Shown here: piece after piece, positions 47,156 to 58,358 of the stretch
Layout of the letters: each line of letters starts with the position of its first letter
How positions within the stretch are numbered: position 1 is the first letter of the stretch
Source of the DNA: Cryptomeria japonica
Lineage: Eukaryota > Streptophyta > Pinopsida > Cupressales > Cupressaceae
Length of the DNA stretch: 64,000 nucleotides
NCBI RefSeq assembly: GCF_030272615.1
Contig: NC_081409.1
Span: 19,284,260-19,348,259, forward strand
Reading direction: 5' to 3'
Translations under genes and position numbers: made by a program
Notes under the pieces: model-generated
Told to the model about the DNA's origin: nothing
Databases searched by the model: none
Seen by the model: only the letters and a program-made list of their open reading frames with translations

Positions 47156-48960
47156 TGATGTCATGGAAATGGGGACAAGGCAACAACAAAGTTCAATGTT
47201 AATAAGTTAGTTTCAACCATAAAAACAAAACAAAGAACTAAAAACCATTCCAAACATATCAAGAGAGATTTCAAAAAGCATGAAAGAAGTTTAACAAAAT
47301 AAAAGAAAGGAGAAGAGCCTCCCTAAGATGCTTCCATGATGCCTTTTGATGCTTCTCCCTTGTTTCTCTCCTCTCCAAGTCCCAAATGAGTGTAGCTCTC
47401 ATCTTTTAGCACTAGCCATGGATGCCATATGGAGATTCAAGATGGTTGAATATGATAAGCAAATACTATGCAAGAGTAGATAGTGATGCTATGAAAAAGC
47501 TCTATGCTAATGCTAGTATAACAACAATACTCTAAAATGCTTCCTTTTTGCTTGAGGAGAAGGGTTCTATTTATAGAAGAAATGGGGAAATGAAGGGTTA
47601 AGATTGAATGGTTTAATCAAGGGCCAAGTTTGAAAGTTGGGGATCCATGTGCACAATTGGCACCAATAAAATGGTGACAAGTGTCAACATAGGATTGGGT
47701 TGAGAGAAGAGGTTGGAGGCATTAAAGGCCTGAGAAGACCTCATGGTTATCTAGAAGGTAAGGGTCAAGTCTAAATTAAGATTACCCATTGGATTAAGAG
47801 TTAATCCAAGGATAAACCTTTGTGCAAATGATTAAGAGATAATCATGGTCAAAGCATTAAAGGCTTGATGAGACCTTTGGGTTGGGTAGAGGTTGAGTCA
47901 AAACAAATGTTTTAACCATGTGGGAGGGTTTGAGGTAACCATTAATGGTTATTGGAGACTTTGGGGATTAAGTGGTTGAAGGTTGAAAGCCTTCAATGGT
48001 TATCAAAGACTTTGAGCCATTTAGTGGTTGAAGGTTGGAAGCTTTCAAAGGTTATCCAAGACTTTTAGGCTTTGAGAAGTGACTCCATTTTGCTTAGGAA
48101 TGTGAAAATAATTAGGGGATGGATTAAGCTAATTAGGAAGGGGTTAGAAGAATCTAGAAGGGGATTAGATTTTGCAAGTGGATTTGGTGGGTGAGGGAAA
48201 ATAAGATTTTATTAAAATAAAAATTCATTTATTTCAATAAATGTGTGCAAGTTGTATTTGGATAAATATTCAAATAAATATTAATTTATTTAAATGAGAA
48301 AAAGGAAGATAAAGCATTAAAATGCTTGAAGACTTTGAGGGGAACCATTAAAGGCTTGAAGACTTTAAGGAAAACCATTAAAGTCTTAAGAAGACTATAG
48401 AAGGAAGCCATCAAGTTTGAAGACTTTAAAGCCATCAAGTTTGAATACTTTAAGGGAAACCATTAAAGGTTTCAAGTGGGTGAGGATAAATAGGATTTTA
48501 AATAAATAATTTATTTAAAATAGTTGTGCAACTTGCTTTTGTAGGAAAATACAAGTGGGTGGAGGATAAAGGTGTTTTAAATAAATTATTTATTTAAAAT
48601 AATTGTGCAACTTGCTTTTGTAGGAAAATACAAGTGGGTGGAGGATAAAGGTGATTTAAATAAATGATTTATTTATTTAAATGTGAGAGGTGGGATTTTG
48701 GGGGTTTTAAATAAATATTAATTTATTTAAATGTGAGAGAAGATTTAATTAAATAAATATGATTTATTTATTTAATTAATGGTCTGAATTTGGTTAAGTG
48801 AATTAAATCAAATAAATTGAATAATTTATTTAATTAATAGGAGAATAGGGTTAAGATGAATTAATTAAATATTAATTTAATTAATTATTAATTGATGGTT
48901 AAATAATCAAATAAATATTAAATATTCATTTAATTAAGTGGACAGATTTATGTGACTACA
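47156..48960 (-). mobile_element. Reverse-oriented solo LTR (TGTAGTCAC family), 1,805 bp
   Basis: On the plus strand it runs TGATGTCATGG...GTGACTACA, flanked by a perfect 5-bp duplication CTGGT (47151-47155, 48961-48965). It is the reverse of the solo LTR at 38040-39425. A minus-strand TATA box lies at 47568-47575. It is about 400 bp longer than that copy, with internal repeats of a GTGGGTGGAGGATAAAGGTG unit near 48546-48660. Confidence 0.88.
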
Positions 48961-48986
48961 CTGGTAAATCAATAGGGGAGAGAAAA

Positions 48987-50149
48987 ATGGTTACCAATGC
49001 AGAGCTAGCTAAGAACAGAGGGAGAAGAATAGGCTCCTTGAAATAGCTATGAATGACCTAAGGGATAAACTGCAGGAAGTAGTAGATCAGAGGATACATG
49101 AACCTTGGGATGAAGACACCAAAGGTAAAGGTGCAGAGACCTTAGACATAGATGATGTGATTCCTGAACCTGATCCCTTGCTCCATGAAGAACCTTTTGT
49201 GAAAGCTATCAAGGCTTTGAACACTAAAGCAATTGAAGGAGTGCCACATTTCAGTGGAAGAATGGATATAGACACTGTTATGGAATGGATTGAGGCCATG
49301 AAAAACCACTTTGAGTGTGAAGGAGTGACGGAGGCTCAGAAGGTCAAGGTTGCCAAATCCAGATTGAGGGGAGTAGCTCTAACATGGTGGAAATACCTGC
49401 AAGAAGAAAGGGTTAGAATGGGAAAGTTACCCATTGCAAACTGGGAAGCTATGGTAAGGAAGATTAAGGAGAACTACTTACCAGAGGATTATGAATTTCG
49501 ACTTCATAAGAAGAGACAAGGATTGAAGCAGAAGGATCTTGATGTAACCTCCTACACCGAAGAGTTTCAAAAATTATGTCTTAGATCAAGGGTTCAAGAA
49601 GATGAATCTATCAAGGTGGCTAGGTACTTGAGCAGCCTAAAGTGGAGCATTCAGGAGGAGATCAGTTTGTGGACTCCTACTACTGTTCAAAAGTGCCATC
49701 AGCTTGCTGTCAAAGTAGACAAAAGGAACAAAAGGAAAGGAGACTCCAATAGCAGGGGTAAAGGCAGAGGCAGAGAACAAGTGACTCATCGAGGTGGTTA
49801 CCAAAGCAAGCCAAATGAGCAAAGATCCCATGGAGAAGCTAAGTTGACTGAGCATGGAAATGAAAGCAACCTTAGGGGTAGACATACTAGAGGAAGAGGT
49901 GCACAAGGTGGTTCAAATAGGGGTAGAGGTACCGGCAGAGGTAACTCTTATTTTGCAACTATGTAGTGTTACAATTGTGGTCAATTGGGACACCCGACAT
50001 ATAGATGACCTGACAAGCCTACCTCAACTAATAGTGGAAAGAGGATTGCATATGCATAAGAAGACTCTTCAAGCAGTAAGACACCAGATGTGGATCAAAT
50101 TGAATCAGAAGTTGGTGAGAACCTGATGTTCAATCGGATTTTGATCAGA
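48987..50149 (+). pseudogene. gag of the nested chromovirus
   Basis: The likely start is ATG 48987 (MVTNAELAKNRGRRIGSL), then a one-base frameshift before 49049, after which the frame is open to 49966. The capsid-like domain shows MDIDTVMEWIEAMKNHFECE, RLRGVALTWWKYLQEERV, ENYLPEDYEFRLHKKRQGLK and RYLSSLKWSIQEEI. An Arg/Gly-rich tail follows. TAG at 49964 precedes the zinc knuckle CYNCGQLGHPTYR, whose last Cys position is a TGA stop. The downstream part (GENLMFNRILIRQP) leads to the insertion. Confidence 0.88.
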
Positions 50150-50439
50150 CAACCTGTTATCACTGTTTTAAAATTGGGTTCTTCTTTCCCCATAATTGGC
50201 TATGGTACTTTGAAAATATTCGAATAGGGTGTGGTCCCAAGTGCTTCAGCTTTGTTCTAAACCTAGAGGGTTTAAGGGTTTTTCAAGTTTTACTTTATCT
50301 TTTGTGTTAGATCCCCTGGTTTCTATTCTGTTGTTACTTTATTCCACTTAAGTCATGGGTCGCGGGGTCGTAGGAAGTTTCCCCCCTTGCTATTTACCTA
50401 GGCAGTTATGTTGATTATTTGAAATTTTTTTGCCTTGTT

Positions 50440-51330
50440 TTATTTCCTTCTAAAGTGTCGGGCCCAGTAAACGCCGATCAACTTGAGGAAAGATCCGACG
50501 GTCGGCGCTATTTCGCAAGGGTTAAGTGCTCGCCCTTTAAGGCCGCGAAATAGTGAGAATGAATATCAGCCGTCCATGTGTCATGCTGAGGAAGTAAATG
50601 ATGTGGTCGTCAAAGAAGGTAGGGCCCCCCTCTGTAGTTTTCTTCTGGCGTATTAGACAACAGCACGTGGCACAAGTCACCACAGTCAGCGGGTTAAGAT
50701 TAAAGTTCAAAAGTGGGCCCTAAAGATGAGTCAGTTCACAGGTGGAGATGACCTGGCAGGGACAACTCTTACAATTCATTGAGACCCCGTGGTTCCTGCT
50801 TGACGAATGAAAAATTGACAGGTCGGCTCCGAAAGTGACAAGGCGCCAGGTGTCCATGGCGTGTCCGTGGGCCCACCATCTCTGAGAGCCTTCTCAAGGG
50901 GTTAAACACCGATCGACTGCAGAGAAGATCCGACGGTCGACGCTATTTCGCAAGGGTTAAGTGCTCGCCCTTTAAGGCCGCGAAATAGCGAGAATGAATA
51001 TTAGCCGTCCACGTGTCTTGATGATGACGTAGGAGATAGACCTGTTGAGATGAAAAGTGGGGCCCCCATGGTTCTTCTTCTGGCAAGTGACAAAGCGACA
51101 AATCAGCACAATGGATGACTAGATGCCAGGTGTCGGTGACGACACAGCGGGCCCACCATTCCTGAGGACCTTTTCGAAGGATTAAACAGTGATCAACTTG
51201 AAGAATGATCCAATGGCTCGCGCTATTTTGCAAGGGTGAGGTGCTCACTTCTTAAGGCTGTGAAATAGCGAGAGTTAATGAGAGCCGTCCACGTGGCATG
51301 ATGATGACATGGCCAAAAGGGAAAAACATG
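50440..51330. repeat. Three copies of a GC-rich hairpin repeat
   Basis: Each copy contains GATCCGACGGTCG, a stem CGCTATTTCGC, AAGGG, an 11-nt loop, CCCTT and the return stem GCGAAATAGCG, then GAATGAATAT-AGCCGTCCACGTG. Stem arms: 50506-50516/50545-50555, 50941-50951/50980-50990 (perfect) and 51221-51231/51260-51270. Spacing is 435 and 280 bp. All departures from a perfect stem are C-to-T changes that leave G-T wobble pairs. Confidence 0.9.
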
Positions 51331-51342
51331 GGCCCGCCACAG

Positions 51343-51348
51343 TATAAA
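51343..51348 (+). promoter_or_regulatory. TATA box upstream of the long ORF
   Basis: TATAAAGGG in a GC-richer context lies about 500 bp upstream of the ATG at 51845 and just after the third hairpin repeat. Confidence 0.45.
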
Positions 51349-51844
51349 GGGATACATTCAGCCAGTATCAAAACAGAATGTAAAGGGATTTTCTAAGCCA
51401 ATGATCAGATGCCGCGTGGTATTATGTAGCCAATAGGAAGATGGGACCCAGACTAAAGACAAAGCCGTCAAAATGCAATTCACAGTGAGACACTTGCAGG
51501 AAGGCTGCGACCCGTTGGAGTTAAAATATGAATTCTCGTATGAATTCAATTTTGAAGGGACGGCCGAAGCATGTGGAATCAATGTTATAGTTAAGGCCCA
51601 GAGTACAAGCATTTGATTTCCTAACAACCAAGTATAGAGATCTTTTAAAAGGATTTTGCAGAAGAGTAACACAGAGCTATCTTTTGCAAATACAGAGAAG
51701 GTGAATCAGTTGTAGAGAGAATTCCTTCAAGCAACTATCAGGTTCTTTCTTATTTTGCAGCTATTCTTGTGTGTTGTAACAAGTGGAATTATTCTCGTAT
51801 TACAGAAGTGTTTAGGAAGTGATATTCATCTAGTTGTTTTGCAA

Positions 51845-54800
51845 ATGGCTCCTAAAAGGGAATTTTCTGGTAAAGTTGATTATTTAGAAAGAAGTGTGTG
51901 TGATGACTTTTTAGAACAGTTGACGCTGTCAACCAACCAGGCATCTAAGGCCAAAGAGTTAGTACCCAGGGCTCCCCGTCTGAAGATTGGAGAAGGATTA
52001 TATGACAAGGGTAATTGGTTAAGAGACCCATGGGTTGGACTGTCTGGGTTGGGGTTATTTAGAGTCGGATTTGGGATGAGGAATTCTCCTGCTCCTCAAA
52101 ATAGCATTTGGGAATTAGATGTTGGGAAATTGGTAGTCCCAGGGGTGTTCATGGATACAGATTTGTTAACCCAAATGGCATTGAATTATGATTTAGTTAC
52201 AAGGTGCATCCGGGATGTAAATGGAAAAACCCTCGTGGAGATTAATGCAGAAGAGTTGAGAACAACATTTGGGCTCAGTGAGTTTACCAACTTCTTGGAA
52301 CCTATAAACTTCACACAATTAGCTCAGGTGTACAGGGCACAGAGGAGTCATCTTAGAAATGGGCCTCTCAAAGAACTTTTTCTGAAAGTAGGAGGGTTAG
52401 CAGTTGTAGGGCCCAACACACAAGAGCCTTTTTCATTAAGTATGTTTACCTTGAGGGCAAAAGGGATGTATTGGGCACTTTGCCAAGTTCTAGGAGAGGA
52501 TGCTGAATCGAATATGCCAAACCATTACTTGCTAATGATTGTTCAAATTTTGAATCCTTCTCTTGCTATTACATTTGATTATGCTTCTTATATTGCCGAT
52601 GCTATCCATGGAGGGTTGATAGGGATAAAGAATGGAAAGGTGGATAGGCCATTTGGGTGGTATTCACTCTTGATGCACCTCTTTCTCTTCAAAGGTGGTG
52701 ATTATTTCGCCAGTGGTATGGACCTGGTAAAAGAAAAGGAGGGAGAGAAGATGCCGGTACAACTATGGAGTACTGTGTTGTCATGGGACAGAGAGGATGC
52801 TAGTTTTATGAAATTTGATAAATATTTTGCATCCAAAATAAGGACTCTCCTTTGCTCTGACAACCCAAGAGTCCCCAAGGTTCTTTTGGAGTTCTTAAGA
52901 CTAAAAGAATTCGCAGAGAATATCAAGATAGTTCATAACTGGGGTGATATGTACTTATATCCAGTCTCTACAGTTTTTAGAGTCTTTGGTTTCAGAGGCA
53001 CCCCATTTTTGTTACCATACCAGGTCCCCCTCAAAGTGGGAATGGCTGAGATTCTCAGACAAATTGGTGACCTGCAAGAAGTAGAGTTAACAGGCAGAGG
53101 TAAAGGGACTATTTTCCCTGCAGCTATAGTAGCCCACCAATTTGTAATCACCAAGGGAGGCTGGAAATGTTTTGAGGATTTCCTCAAACCCTACCATTTG
53201 TCCACTGCAGTGTCTAGATGTGCTGATCCAGAGGACTTTTACAATGGTGTGTTCCGGAAGAAAGTAGCATGCAGAGGTAGGCCTCATCAATTCCACTTTC
53301 TGAAGACCTCATCAGGAATGAATTTGATTTAGATGAACAAGAGTTGAGGAAGGAAAAGTGGGTGGCTTACAGGAAGGCCCTGGATTTTGTGCATCAATTT
53401 GATGCTAGCTATGACCCATTGTCTAGCTTCTTCCCATTGGAAGAGAAGATAAAATTTTTGATTATTTGCTTTGAGGATGTAATGCAAACAATAAAGGAGA
53501 AGAGGGAAGTTGTAATTAAGAATAACCCTGAAAAAGCAAGAATGATTTTAGGAAAATCAGCTCCCACTAAAGCAATCCCTCCTGGTGATTACACCCTGCA
53601 TAAGAAAGCAGGTTATAGTGTGCTGGTGTCTACAACAGGGGAGCCCTCTTCATCCAAAGGAAAGAGGAAGGTACAAGAAGTCATTGACATCCAGGATAGC
53701 CCAAAGAAGCAGAGGGTGGGGAAGGAAGTGAAATCAGATACACCCTTGTATTCCCCATCCCAATCCCCTCTCCACATAGGAGATGAGCAAGCAGCAACTG
53801 AATACCTCTCTCAGTTGGGCAGCTTGGGGGAGATTGCATATACATATGATGAAGAGGAAGAAGGGATGCCAGAAGAACCCACTGAAGCACAGATGGACAT
53901 CACTTCAACTGAACTTAAAGGCCAGGAGTGGGATCCTGAGATAAAGAAGGCCACTAGTGCCTTTCTAGCTGATGATAGCTTTGTTATATCTGAAGCATTC
54001 ATGCAATTTATCTGGAAGCAGCATATAGATAAATATAATGCTAGATGTGAAGCAAGAAAGGCAGAACAACCTAATAAAGATCCAGCCTCAGTGGAGGAAG
54101 AAATAAAATAGGAGATGATGGAAGAATTCAAAACCATCACTCCTGAACAGGGAAGGGATCTAGTAGCACAAGCTGGAGTGCTCATTTTACCAGAATGGAA
54201 TATTGCTGATGCTCTGGTGCTGGATGCAGTAAGAAAGGAGACCAAACCCATGGAAGGGGCTACATTCAGTAAGGACAATGCTGTATTAGTCATGTGGTCC
54301 CTTAAAAGAAATGAGGATAAGAAAGGTAAAGATACCTCAGGGACAAGTCACATTGGTGGACTGATGATTAAAAGAGTAGAAAGTACAGGGGTAGTAGAGG
54401 CTGCTAGCACTGTGCTAGAGACTGCCAAATTTAGTGTTGCAGTGGCTGAAAAGGAAGCCAAAGAAAAGGAGGCCCTCCAGCTTAAATTGGAAACAGTTTT
54501 GAAGGCTTATGATAGTGCTAAGGAGGAGATAAGAGGCAAAGATAGCATTATTGCTAAATTGCAGAGCCAGCTAGCAGGACAACGCCAACAAGGTGAGTCT
54601 TCAACATTAATGATCACCTCTTCTCCTGCAAGACCTCCACCTACTAGCCCCATCATTGAGCTCCCACCGTCTCCTGTGCCTTCCAGCTCTCAAATGATTG
54701 AGATAACTTCCCAAGAATTGGAGAATTTAAAGCAGACTCAGGCCTATTATGCGGGGAAGTATGAGGAGAAGATAAAAGCCACAATCTCCAGTTTTGCAGA

Positions 54801-55488
54801 CACTATAAATGCCTCACTCCTTCACAATAGTGTAGGAAAGGTCATGGAGATATGGACTGAATTAAGAAGAGATAAGGCCATTTTGACACCCATTTTTGAC
54901 AGATGGAGGCCTAGGGAGCAAGATTTAGAATTCATGTGTGTTTCCTGTGATGAAGCAAGGGCCAATCCCATTATAAAATCTGCCTTTGATGTTGCTAAAG
55001 TTTTGATGCAATTGGCTGCAGATGTAGACAATGTGGACAGGAAGGTCAATTTATGCAAAAAGGAATACACTGATCAGGTTTTTGAGTTGCTCCCAGGAAT
55101 TTTTGCCAATCTAGATCAACTGAAAGATAAGCAGATATGGCTCAATGAGATGGATGCCAAGTTGTCAGCAAGGGTCAAAGGAATCATTGATCTGGATGAT
55201 ACCTCTTTCTTTGTTATAACCATACAGGAAATAGAAAGAATTAAATCACACTATAGTTTTCTTAACTCAGAAGTCAACAAACTGAGGAATTCTTGGAAAA
55301 GGTTGACTAAAGTTAAGAATCATGTGATTAGTTTTGTATGGCCGACAGAGGAGACATATAGTGAGTGGGGAGTTAAATATTCCACTCGAGATCCGGAGCA
55401 GTTGGAGAGCACTCCTGAAGAGCCAGAAGAGGTTGCAACTGAACAACCCGTTGAACAGACTGCTGGGGAATCTGAAAAGAGCACATAA
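51845..55488 (+). pseudogene. Long intronless ORF of unknown function, about 1,210 codons
   Basis: The start is chosen at ATG 51845 (AAATGGCTCC, MAPKREFSGKVDYLERSV) rather than the upstream 51755, because its context is stronger. Part one (to about 53300) is globular and mostly helical (LTQMALNYDLVTRCIRDV, FTLRAKGMYWALCQVLGED, DRPFGWYSLLMHLFLFKGG). A frameshift near 53295-53330 joins to part two (53344-54108), with a basic, nuclear-signal-like stretch (SSKGKRKVQE...SPKKQRVGKE) and an acidic patch (DEEEEGMPEE). TAG at 54109-54111 separates part three (54115-55488), with a coiled coil (about 54400-54590), a Pro/Ser linker and helical DUF-like sequence. I do not recognise a catalytic motif. It may be a retroelement accessory protein related to PMD-type proteins. 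Confidence 0.72.
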
Positions 55489-56429
55489 CTGATTCACGCA
55501 GAAATTGTAATCTCTTCAATTTTTGAAATAATTGTAACAAACTTTCCTCGAGAAGTCCGAAGCTTTGTGCATCCATATTGTTATAAATGGATACTAGGAC
55601 TAGAGAGAAAGGGATCACAAAAATTTTGTAAGAAAACGCTGCAGAAATATTATCTGAGCTTTTCCAAAGTTTAATGGAGAATCAGACTTTTGTAAAATCT
55701 TTTCAAATGAATATCAATATATAGGCCATCAGTTTTGAGTGAAGCTCTGTGTCGTCTTCAAACTTGTCCTTAAGTTTATTTACTATTTTCATTCTGAATA
55801 ATCTAGGATTTTCTGTTTGATTGAAATTGTAAGGCAATCTCAGTATGGGTGTTTTTAGCTTTTCTCTTTAGGAGGGAAATTAAATATGCATGATCATTCT
55901 TACCAGTAAATACTTTGGGAGAAACTTTGAATTTTGAGGACCATAGTTTAGTTTGAAGTGATTGAATTCTTGTTGGTGTTAGGTATTTGCAAGGATTAAT
56001 GGAAACCAAGTTGATGGGAAGTATAGAGATATTTTGTTTCAGGAGTTTTATTTGAGTTTGAGTGACTCTGTAGCCTTGGATAAAGCACTGGTACTAATCG
56101 AAGCTGTTTATTGCATGCTTTGTTGATCAAATATGCTGAAGTGGAGTATTGTTTCATTCTTTGTTTTCAGTTGTTTTCAAGGTGGATAAACCCACTGGTT
56201 TTCTGGGCTGGTTTGCTATGGGTTTGTTGCTTAAGAGTGTGAAGTTAATTCACAAAGGGTATACCCACCTGGGCTCAAAGAAAAGCCCGAAGTGTAGAAG
56301 GTCTAACCAAACCTTGTCATATGTTGTCTCTAGAATCCCTTTATCCTTGATGTCTTCTCGGCACCCATTTTAGATTGTATTGTTAAGGGCATTGAAGGGG
56401 AATCAGATTTTGAGAACAACACAACCAAT

Positions 56430-58358
56430 CAAGGAGGAACCCAAACATAGAAGAGCATTGTTTAGGGTAAGGTGCAAGATTCTTGGCAAAGTGTGCAAGG
56501 TGATAGTTGATACTGGCTCAACTGACAACATCATCTCTGAAGAGGCAGTTAGGAAGTTAAAACTCACAAGAATACCCCACACCAATCCTTACAAGGTAAC
56601 TTGTTAAACAAAGGACAGAGTGTGTTAGTCAATGAGTAGACTTGGGTAGAGTTTTCTATTGGAGGGTTTAGAGAAAAAATCCTTTGTGATGTGCTACCTA
56701 TGGATGCATGTCATCTACTGTTAGGAAGACCCTAGCAGTTTGACAGGAAGGTAGTCTATGATGGAGAGGAGAACTCCATGTCCTTTAAGAAGGACATCAA
56801 GACTTACAAAAATCAGTCTTTAACCGAGGATGAAGAGGGCACTTCAAAAACACCTAGTGTTTTGGTAGCTACTGGTAAAGAGTTCATTAACCTTCTACAT
56901 GAGGAGGATATGGTCAAGTGTGCTATCTTTGTGAAGCCAAAGAAGGAAGAAGATAAGCTACAGACCGAAGTACCCAAGGAGGTGCAACACTTGTTGCATG
57001 AGTATAAGGACATTGTAAGTGATGGAGCACCTGCCACACTCCCACCTAGAAGGACAATCAACCATCAAATAGACTTTGTCCTGAGTGCATCCTTACCAAA
57101 CAAGGCAGCCTATAAGCTCACCCCTGATTAGAATAAGGAGGTAGCAAGGCAAGTGCAAGAGCTGCTAGAACAAGGACTGATTAAGAAAAGCATCAGCCCA
57201 TGTGCAGTCTCGGTGGTGTTGGCTTCCAAAAAAGGAGGTAAGTGGAGACTTTGCACTGACTCAAGAGAAATCAATAGGATAACCATTAGATATAGGTTTC
57301 CTATTCCTAAAATAGAGGATTTAATGGATTGTTTAGGAGGGGCTATGTATTTTACCAAGCTAGACCTTAAAAGTGGTTATCACCAGATAAGAATCAAGGA
57401 GGGTGATGAGTGGAAAACCGCTTTCAAAACCACAGATGGATTGTATGAGTGGCTTGTGATGCCATTTGGGCTTACTAATGCTCCAAGCACCTTTATGAGA
57501 TTGATGAATGAACTGTTAAAAGACTTCACAAGCAGATTTGTGGTAGTGTATCTAGATGATATACTCATCTATAGCAGCACTAAGGAAGAGCATCTTGAGC
57601 ATTTGAGATCAGTTCTAGAGAGGTTGAATGAGGAGAAGCTATCTATCAACCTAGAGAAGTGTGAATTCTTGAAGCAAGAGCTAGTATACCTAGGATTTGT
57701 GGTCTCCAAAGGAACCTTGAAGATGGATCCAAGCAAAGTGGAGGCAATCATGAATTGGCCTACACCTAAAATAGGAACTGAGGTAAGAAGTTTTCATGGA
57801 TTAGCACAGTTTTATAGGAAATTTATGAGAAATTTCAATGGTATATGTGCACCAGTCCTTGACACCATTAAGGGAGGTCCTAAAACTAAGTTTATATGGA
57901 CTGAGCAAGCAAACAAAGCATTCCAATTGTTGAAACAGGAAATAGCCACAAAGCCCATCCTTGTCCTACCTTCATTTGATAAGTTATTCACCTTGGAGTG
58001 TGATGCAAGTGGTATTGCTGTAGGTGGTGTAATCAGCCAAGAGGGAAGACCTGTAGCATTTTTCAGTGAGAAACTGAATGAAGCAAAGAAGAGGTATTCA
58101 ACTTATGACTTAGACTTGTATGCATTAGTGCAGTCTCTTAATAAATTGAGACATTACCTACTTCCAAAAGAGTTTGTAGTATTCACAGACAATCAGGCAT
58201 TGAGTTACATAAATACTCAAGAAAAGCTAAGCAATAGGCATCTAAAATGGATGGAATATCTCCAATCCTTCACCTTCACTATTAAGCATAAGAAAGGGCA
58301 ACTTAATAGGGTGGCAGATGCATTGAGCAGAAAATTGTTAACAGTCCAAGAATTATAG
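56430..58358 (+). pseudogene. Nested chromovirus protease, RT and RNase H
   Basis: Protease: KVIVDTGSTDNIISEEAV, a one-base deletion at about 56600, then LPMDACHLLLGRP with the following Trp as [64 protein letters not shown], intact [31 protein letters not shown]. RNase H: LECDASGIAVGGVISQEG, FTDNQALSYINTQ, RVADALSRK. The frame from 57153 to 58355 is open; TAG at 57129-57131 and 58356-58358 bound it. Confidence 0.93.

Larger units (their letters stand above)
50155..56421 (+). mobile_element. 6.27-kb unclassified insertion with 5-bp TSD and one long ORF
   Basis: It begins TGTTATCACTG and ends GAGAACAACA, flanked by CAACC at 50150-50154 and 56422-56426. Counting CAACC once, the gag-protease frame of the host continues (RQP then IKEEP). 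No pair of LTRs, PBS, RT, integrase or transposase was found. Contents: 5' non-coding DNA with three hairpin repeats, a TATA box, an ORF of about 1,210 codons and a 930-bp 3' non-coding part. The last 20 bases also resemble the host flank just left of the insertion, so a recombination origin is possible. Confidence 0.7.

Noticed and set aside
50155-56421. Ordinary LTR retrotransposon
   Set aside because: I compared the first 300 bases with the last 950 and looked for the end sequence inside the first 1.6 kb; no direct repeat was seen. The best partial match (GAAGGTGAATCAG near 51696) is too short.
50155-56421. CACTA, hAT or Mutator DNA transposon
   Set aside because: The duplication is 5 bp rather than 3, 8 or 9, and only TGTT is shared between the inverted ends.
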